64,000 nucleotides of DNA from Petunia secreta (lineage: Eukaryota > Streptophyta > Magnoliopsida > Solanales > Solanaceae). Positions within the stretch are counted from its first letter, which is position 1, and every line of letters starts with the position of its first letter. A program made the position numbers and the translations under genes. The stretch spans positions 1,426,001-1,490,000 of the forward strand of contig JARKIP010000042.1 of NCBI GenBank assembly GCA_029990175.1, read 5' to 3'. The notes under the pieces were generated by a model that ran no database searches, was not told where the DNA came from, and saw only the letters and a list, made by a program, of their open reading frames with translations. Shown here piece after piece: positions 57,236 through 64,000 of this stretch.

Positions 57236-57669
57236 AAATAAATGGCTACAAATTGTGCGACGATTGCTGCTATTTGGTGTGGGGCATTCGTTAGGTTAAT
57301 CATTGGGCACTTAAGTGCCATAAATAACCATAAATAATGACTGGCGGCAGAAATACTTTTTTTTTGTGGGTTCCTTTGCAATTGGGGTAATTCAATTGAT
57401 AAACCATAGGTTTTATTTTAAAAGAATTTACTAGGAACTACTGAATGGAATTCTAGAAAGAAAGAGACTTTAGCGTATATAGCCAAAGTAGCCTAAAATT
57501 AGTGGTGAAATTTGTGCCCAGTAGTCCAGTACCCATTTTTTAGAGTGTTAAATTAGTATTTGCAAAGTTTTAGATGGATAGTCACACATGCTTAAACTCA
57601 AGAATTTTTTTGAATTTCTGTTCAAAATCTCTTATAAAAAATACTGAAATTTAAAGTGAAAAATACTGA
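57236..57669. other. Unassigned AT-rich DNA
   Basis: No repeat or coding signal recognised, up to the ATTTT flanking C2. Confidence 0.5.
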
Positions 57670-57674
57670 ATTTT
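57670..57674. repeat. C2 target-site duplication, left (ATTTT)
   Basis: ATTTT before the LTR, matched by 61273-61277. Confidence 0.75.
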
Positions 57675-58162
57675 TGTTGTAAAACAAGATGAAATTTGCA
57701 CAAAATAAATTGTTCTTCTATTTTCTTGTGCTTCAAGTATGAATACATTGTCGTATATATACAACTGATTGTGTAACAGACATAACAACAGTCCTATTTT
57801 TATTTACTAATCTTTTAACCAAAAATGGAAAATAATGTTCCACTATCCTATTTACATGTCTAGCTATATAAACTATATGGATGTGTACAATTGTAGTATA
57901 TACTCTGTAAATGAAAAGTGATACTGTTTTGTCCTAGTCAGCTTGCTTTGTCCAAGTGTATGTTCAGGATCTTAAAATAATAGAGGGCTAAGATTAAGTC
58001 AAAGGCATGACTCATTGAGAAACCAAAAGTGGTCTTCTTCCTTGTAAAATCCGAAGGCCGTTTCTTTTCCATAACTCATTCTCTTCAATTAACACAATTC
58101 ACAGAACCTCTGCATGAAGTAACCATTAATCAATATTAACACCATTCTTTGTTTCTCCAACA
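57675..58162 (-). mobile_element. C2 3' LTR (copia)
   Basis: 488 bp. On the element strand it begins TGTTGGAGAAAC and ends TTTTACAACA. Close copy of 60782-61272 (a few percent difference, plus a T-run expansion in the other copy). Followed inward by the polypurine tract complement CCCCTTCTCAAGTTGGAGGG. Confidence 0.93.
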
Positions 58163-58169
58163 CCCCTTC

Positions 58170-59855
58170 TCAAGTTGGAGGGGCAGAATGAACACCCAAC
58201 TTGTATAAGAAATTACGGTGAGAGGGTCCAACAAGGGGCTTAGCAAATAGATCGGCCAATTGAGAAGATGAAGGCACGAATCCGAAGGAAATAAGCCCGA
58301 CTAGAAATTGTTGATGGACGAAGTGACAATCTAGATCCACATGCTTCGTCTGTTCATGAAAGACAGGATTTTTAGCAATGTGAATCGCTGCTTGGCTATC
58401 GGAATTGAGAGAAATAGGAAGCGACGGAGGAATTGAAAGATCCTCCAAGAGACGAACAAGCCAAGTCACTTCGGCGACAACACGTCGCATAGAGCGGTAT
58501 TCCACTTCACAGGAGGAGAGGGAAATTGAAGATTGTTTCTTGGACTTCCAAGATATGGGTGAACCTCCAAGGCTGACAAAAAATCCACTAGCAGAGCGGC
58601 GAGTCTCAGGACAAGTGGCCCAATCTCCATCGCAAAAAGCAAGAAGCTTTAACGATGGTGAAGCAGTCATGAAAAGCCCAAGTCCAGGATCAGAAATGAT
58701 GTATCTCAAAACATGTATTCCTGCTTCAAAATGAGGAAGTCGTGGGTTCTGCATGTATTGACTCAAATGTTGAACGCTAAAAGATAGATCTGGATGGATA
58801 TGTGTAAGAAAATTTAATTTGCCTATTAATTTTCTATACAATGTTGGATCTTGTAAAGGTTCACCCAGATCTGCTTTTAATTTGCAGGTAGGGTCCAAAG
58901 GAGAAGAAGCCGGTCGCATGCCAAGGCAATCAAATTCTGTCAAGAGCTCTAGTGCAAACTTTCGTTGACTTAAAATCAAACCATGTGACTCTCGCAAAAT
59001 CTCATGCCTAAGAAGAAGTGTAAGTTTCTCAAATCCTTGATGCGAAATTCTGAGTTCAAAAATGACTTTAGTGCCTGCATCTCTTCAAAATCATCACCTG
59101 TTAATAGGATGCCATCGACATAAACTACGACTAGAGTAACAAGGTCTCCATTCCTTTTGTAAAATAAAGAATAATTATTCAAGGAATGTGAGTAGCCCTT
59201 AAGTTCAAAGCAGCAGTTAATTGCGCATACCACTGTCTAGAGGCCTGGCGAAGGCCATGTAGGGATTTCCTCAATCGACATACAAGATTAGATGAATTCC
59301 CTGAAATTCCAGCTGGGAATTTCATATAAACTTCTTCATCAAGCCCTCCATGTAAAAATGCATTGTTAACATCTAGTTGAAATAGACCCCAACCCTTCTT
59401 TACTGGCACAGCTAGAATGCACCTGATGGTGGTCATTTTGACCACTGGACTGAAGGTCTCATTGAAATCAACTCCTTCCTTTTGAATATCACCCCTCACA
59501 ACCAAGCGAGCCTTTAGTCTTTCTACTGATCCATCTGATTTGAGCTTAACTTTGTAAACCCATTTACAAGGTAAGGCTTTCTTTCCAGGTGGTAAAGTAA
59601 ATAAGTCCCATGTCTTGTTTTCAACCAGTGCTTCATATTCTTTTGCCATAGTTGCTTGCCATCCTGGGTGATGCATGGCCTCAGAAAAAGAACTTGGTTC
59701 TTGAATTTGAGAAAGAGAATTGAGGATGTGCTGGTTGGTAGCAGATAAAGAGGCAAAGCTATAGGAAGGGACTGATAGAGGGGCTAGGAAACAATTTGCA
59801 GTAACATTAGAAAATTTAATGGTGTCACAAACATAATCCTGCAAGTAAGATGGGG
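58170..59855 (-). pseudogene. C2 copia reverse transcriptase and RNase H
   Basis: Minus-strand pol in three frames. 59844-59179: integrase-RT linker and RT N-terminal half with WVYKVKLKSDGSVERLKARLV, FQLDVNNAFLHGGLDEEVYM (first catalytic Asp) and LRKSLHGLRQASRQWY. A frameshift near 59200-59230 leads to 59233-58976 with VVVYVDGILLTGDD: the catalytic YVDD reads YVDG. A second shift near 58980 leads to 58997-58170, with RT thumb (GLILSQRKFALELL) and RNase H (AFCDGDWA, SLSSCEVEYRSM, LNSDSQAAIHIA, KHVDLDCHFV), all four acidic positions present. Ends 8 bp before the LTR. The frameshifts and the D-to-G change make it inactive. Confidence 0.9.
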
Positions 59856-59859
59856 GGCT

Positions 59860-60775
59860 TTAAATTCTGCTAGATTTTTTCAAAGGTAAGGGAGGACTAG
59901 GTAGTCTAGTAACTCTGGAGGTAGAAACGGGTGGAGATGGATTAGGTGAATAAGAAAGTGGTGAGAGAGGTGATAGTGGAACAGTGGGGGAAGGGGAATC
60001 TGGTGGTGAAGTAGTAGTCGAATCCTCATGAAAGCTTTCAGAAACTGACTCAAGAGGAAATATAGGAGACTGAACATTAATAACAGAAAAAGGAAAGACA
60101 TTTTCATAAAAGACAACATTCCTTGAGACAAAAATCCTGTCTGATTTAAGGTTTAACAACTTATAACCTTTCTTACCAGAAGGATACCCAAAGAAAACAC
60201 AAGATTGGGCTTTTGGATCCAGCTTTGTTCTACCTTGAGTCTGAGTAGAAGCAAAACATAAACAGCCAAAAATTCTAAGGTGTGAGTAACTTGGGGGTTT
60301 TCCAAACAATATTTCATATGGAGTTTTAAAGTTGAGGATCCTGGTAGGACATCTGTTGATCAAATAAGTTGCTGTCATTAGGCAATCTCCCCAGAATTTG
60401 ATGGGGAGATGGGACTGAAAAAGTAAAGCCCTAGTCACTTCTAGCAAATGCTTGTGTTTCTACTCAGCTACACCATTTTGTTGTGGTGTAGCAACACAAG
60501 AGGTCTGATGAATTATTCCTTTAGAAGATAAAAATTCAGAATTCTCAAAACTGGATCCCAATTCCGAAGCATTGTCTGATCTAATCTTCTTAACTCTTTT
60601 ATCAAACTATCTTTCCACCATAGAAAAAACTTCAAACATTGGAAAGGCATTGCTCTTAGTAGCTAGAAGAAATGTCCAGATAGCTCTACTAAAGTCATCT
60701 ACAATGGTTAAAAAATATTTATATCCATCATAGGTTGGCAAAGCTAGAGGAGTAGGATCTGATGATCCTGCTCTA
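59860..60775 (-). pseudogene. C2 integrase, N-terminally deleted
   Basis: Copia integrase core: PTYDGYKYFLTIVDDFSR with the first catalytic Asp (60640-60760), then IRSDNASELGS (second Asp) and PQQNGVAE (Glu), a TAG at 60461-60463 just after it, and the 195-aa continuation (60447-59860) with LPIKFWGDCLMTATYLINRCPT and the Ser/Pro-rich linker. TAG also at about 60604-60606. The zinc-binding N-terminus, protease and gag are absent: the primer-binding site region (ending near 60760) runs straight into the core. Confidence 0.88.
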
Positions 60776-60779
60776 ATAC
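60762..60779 (-). other. C2 primer-binding site
   Basis: Element-strand GGTATTAGAGCAGG lies 2 bp after the 5' LTR end. It resembles the Met-type TGGTATCAGAGC with one mismatch. Confidence 0.7.
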
Positions 60780-60781
60780 CT

Positions 60782-61272
60782 TGTTGTAAAACAAGATGAA
60801 ATTTGCACAAAATAAATTGTTCTTCTATTTTTTTTTTTTTTTTTGTGCTTCAAGTATGAATACGTTGCTGTATATATACAGCTGATTGTGTAACAGACAT
60901 AACAACTGTCCTATTTTTATTTGCTAACCTTTTAACCAAAAATAAAAAATATTGTTCCACTATCCTATTTACATGTCTAGCTATATAAAGTAATATGGAT
61001 ATGTACAATTTTAGTATATACTCTGTAAATGAAAAGTGATACTGTTCTGTCCTAGCCAGCTTGCTTTGTCCAAGTGTATGTTCAGGATCTTAAAATAATA
61101 GAGGGCTGAGATTAAGTCAAAGGCATGACTCATTGAGAAACCAAAAATGGTCTTCTTCCTTGTAAAATCCGAAGACTGTTTCTCTTCCATAACTCTTTCT
61201 CTTCCATTAACACAATTCACTGCATAAAGTAACCATTGATCAACATTAACACCGTCCTTTGTTTCTCCAACA
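60782..61272 (-). mobile_element. C2 5' LTR (copia)
   Basis: 491 bp partner of 57675-58162, with the same ends. Includes a T run at 60828-60844 not shared by the other LTR. Followed by ATTTT. Confidence 0.93.
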
Positions 61273-61277
61273 ATTTT
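61273..61277. repeat. C2 target-site duplication, right (ATTTT)
   Basis: Matches 57670-57674. The motif is low-complexity, but both LTR ends are exact. Confidence 0.75.
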
Positions 61278-61770
61278 AGGAAAAAAATATTAGAATTCTC
61301 CAATCCAAGTTTTTTACTTAAATTCAAGATTCAGTGGAAACTCTAATATTTTGACTTTGAGATTTTTAAACTGAAATTCATGAATTTTCTTGGAACTTAT
61401 TTGACTGTATGTGGCTATTCATTTAAGATTTTGTTAAACGTGGCCATTCATTAAAACTACCCAGACTGGTGGCCTTAGTCATGTCCTGACATTATTGACT
61501 GTTAAAATATGTCCCAAAAAGGGAAAAAAGAGAAACTTTAAAGTGAAAGATTATTCAATACACGATTTGTGCAATGAAGCAAATGAGCATTAAGCAGTAA
61601 CAAACTTTAGTTTTTCGATATGCATAACGAGAGGATATTCCAACGTGCCAGCTTCAACAATGTATACTCCCATTAGTTCTGTCGCAGAGACCAAATTTAA
61701 TGATTCAGCAGTTTTCCAATTAAAGACTCGAGAGAATAAGTGTTATATTTCAGTTCAAGCAATCTTAAAA
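61278..61770. other. Unassigned AT-rich DNA
   Basis: No coding or repeat structure recognised. Confidence 0.5.
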
Positions 61771-61772
61771 TA

Positions 61773-62031
61773 CTCCATCTGTCTCATTTTATTTGTCCCA
61801 TTATTTTTATACGTCCCTTAAGAAAATATTAATGATAAAGTATTTCTATTATTTTACCCACCAAATTATTCTCTCTTCAATAAATGTTAACTCTTATTTC
61901 TATTTTCAAGATCAATTAATACTATGGGCAAAATGAGAAATAAAAAAGCTAAGTGTGTTGAACTCCTAAATGGAATAATTTAAGATGATTATTTATAATA
62001 GGGAAGATAAATAAAACCAAAAGAACGAGAA
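61773..62031. mobile_element. Degraded Stowaway-like MITE
   Basis: Left end TACTCCATCTGTCTCATTTT resembles the CTCCCTCCGTCTCA Stowaway end, with TA at 61771-61772. The right end near 62005-62031 (GGGAAGATAAATAAAACC) is a poor complement. Non-coding. Confidence 0.45.
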
Positions 62032-62247
62032 TTGACTTTTTCGCCTACAAGGGACACACTGACCTTTTCTCATACTCAAACACTTTGGATAGGTACCTTT
62101 TCTTTTTAATTTCTCTTGTACTACAAAAACAAATATTTAGGTAGAGCTCATGAGATTTCTTAATCTTTCTACCCGATAGATAAACCTCCGCATGCATGGT
62201 TGTCTATGGACACTGACCAGTAGTCCAATTAATTACCTGAACTAGCA

Positions 62248-62390
62248 CTCCCTCCATCCTAATTTACAATTGAAAGGTATAGATATACGTGTAATAATAA
62301 CACATCTTATGTATAAAAAATGAGAAGTTAAAGTGAAATTATATATAATGTACTTATTTTTGAAACAAACTAAAAAATACAAGTATTACC
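62248..62390. mobile_element. Possible MITE fragment
   Basis: CTCCCTCCATCCTAATTTAC is a typical MITE-like terminus, but no matching inverted end was found downstream. Confidence 0.3.
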
Positions 62391-63817
62391 TATCATCTCG
62401 GAAATGAGTTTATCCTTGAAATTAAAGATGCGTCAGACGATAAATCATCACTATTAGGACACTATGATCATTCAGTCCAAGAGTCAAACACTAGTATTTT
62501 TAGTGATATAGCTTTTTAAAAGTTAGGACACATTATGGGACCAGAAGCTAATAAGAGGATTTTTTTTTTTTTTTTTTTTTTTTTTGTGATATTAATGTGT
62601 CATGTTGTTATCAATAAAATAATCCCCAAGAATGTTCGATTTAGGAAGAGATTATCGCGTTAATTTAACACATGTTTCACGTCTTAAGAATCGGAAAATA
62701 TTTAAATTTCTTCTTGTACTATTCGAAATTGAGTAAGTTTATGCTTTAATATACTTTTGATCTAATATTTTTACCCATATAGGAAACGAAGTCTCATCTT
62801 TGGAAAAGAAGTCTTCTCTTTTATCTTGATCCTAAAGGAGCTCTAACCTGATGGTAAATTTAAGTCAAAGTAAAATAATTATAAAACCTAATAAGAAGAG
62901 TTCACAAATAGTAGTATACCTTGAAATATATACTTTCTCAAGAAACACATAATTAAGAGTTGTTTGATACTTGAACATGATAAGTTCCAACAAACATAAT
63001 GGATCCGGATGACTTCTTAATACAAACTAGTAGAAAAAAGAAAAAAAAAAGGTGCTTCCTATATCTTATAGTGACTAGCTCTTAAGTTGATCATAGCTTT
63101 ATCTTGGGAATTTAGAGAAGAATGCGACCAATCAAGGCATTTCTTATTAAGGTAGATCAAACACAAAATGTGTAGGTATATGGTTGCTAAAATATAATAG
63201 TATCACTATATATCCTCATTACGTGTATTAACCATTATTTGCATCTTGTGTATAATTGGAATTTTAAATGTAAAACTAGAACTCAAAACCTAAATCATAT
63301 ATGTTTCTTTTCGCAAAAGAATAATTAACTTATATAACTTTTACCAAACATTGTACGATTGTTCTCATATTTTATAACTTAAGTTCAGCCAATGTCACGA
63401 TGTGCTCGGGTCAAAAGATGTAAAGGAATATGCGCGTTCAAGAGACTCAATTTTCTTATCTGAAATTGGTTTACATAAAACTTGTAAAACCAGATGAATC
63501 ACGTGAATCAATCTTAGTAACTTTGATTCTTAATTAGTACAGAAATACTTTTCGTAGCTTTTGTGATTTTCTTTCATAAAATGTCAAAATGTGCTTGTGT
63601 TCGATGAATCAAAAGAAATGCTATATATTTGTAAAAAGATCCATTTGGAAAGGGGATAGTAGTTAGTAACTACGTAAAAGTTGAACTAAAATTCTAAAAT
63701 CCCTTGAGAATTTAATTTGTTGAGAGAAACATAAGCTAAGTTAACTATTTTTAATTATCTCTTCATAGTCAAGATACATTTTTTTTTTTTGGTTAAAGTT
63801 CAGAAATAGAACTTGAT

Positions 63818-63848
<31 letters not shown>

Positions 63849-64000
63849 GAAAAATACATGTTTTCACCAAAAAATGTCGTCGAACCTATTTTATACAATA
63901 AACTCAATCTTTACATAACATGAAATGTATGTCAGCTGAATTGCAATAATCACCGATCCATTTTAAATACTCATCCCATTGAAAATATGTTTTGTTTAAA
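62391..64000. other. Unassigned AT-rich DNA
   Basis: Contains T runs at 62560-62585 and about 63830-63848, which could be retroposon tails or slippage. No open frame above 60 aa, and no RNA gene or repeat family identified. Confidence 0.5.

Noticed and set aside
58405..58734. 109-aa plus-strand frame
   Set aside because: Antisense of the C2 RNase H coding region.

Overview
The window looks like repeat-dense nuclear DNA of a dicot plant. The retroelement families resemble those of Solanaceae, but that is an inference from memory. I find no intact host gene, tRNA, rRNA, bacterial-style operon or CRISPR. At least 85% of the 64 kb can be assigned to LTR retrotransposons, one likely CACTA transposon end and a few MITEs, many nested in one another. 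Short names used below: G1 and G2 are Ty3/gypsy chromoviruses (Tekay/Del-like), O1, O2 and O3 are Ogre/Tat-like elements, C1 is a Ty1/copia cluster and C2 is a second copia element.

Layout. 1-19612: G1, an old degenerate gypsy (LTR end, Met-type primer-binding site, gag and protease relics). Its 3' LTR is split at 5294/19146 by O1, a structurally complete 13.8 kb Ogre-like element with 2.8 kb LTRs, a 5 bp target duplication (GTGGC) and a primer-binding site of the Arg-tRNA type used by Ogre elements. O1 has one reading frame (ORF1) and no gag-pol. 19718-27761: O2, an older relative whose ORF1 body has been removed in frame. It is interrupted by a minus-strand Ogre-type LTR and carries a Stowaway MITE. 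27762-33898 and 47208-50290: G2, whose parts are out of order. The integrase N-terminal part (+), the block RNase H-RT-protease-gag-5' LTR (-), and the integrase C-terminal part plus 3' LTR (+) lie as three pieces separated by foreign DNA. Matching ATAAA target duplications show they were one insertion, made into a copia LTR. 33899-36081 and 50291-56167: C1, fragments and LTRs of one copia family in both orientations. 36082-38605: unassigned DNA and the end of a CACTA-like transposon with palindromic subterminal repeats. 38606-47207: O3, a third ORF1 copy with no LTR of its own, holding a 4 kb solo LTR (TSD GCAAG). 57675-61272: C2, a minus-strand copia with intact ends (TSD ATTTT), an internal deletion and an altered RT active site. 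61273-64000: AT-rich DNA with degraded MITE-like pieces.

How it works together. Nothing here appears to encode a complete autonomous element. The most interesting unit is the ORF1-only Ogre-like family. Three copies of different age share the order (LTR)-leader-ORF1-long non-coding 3' region-(LTR) with no gag, protease, RT or integrase in the place they would occupy. This suggests a non-autonomous lineage mobilised in trans. ORF1 has a basic patch, a predicted coiled coil and an acidic tail. A second unusual point is a copy of the first 10-11 bases of the primer-binding site inside the LTR tail, about 90 bp upstream of the real site, kept in several related LTRs. All coordinates of diverged junctions are read by eye and can be off by several bases.
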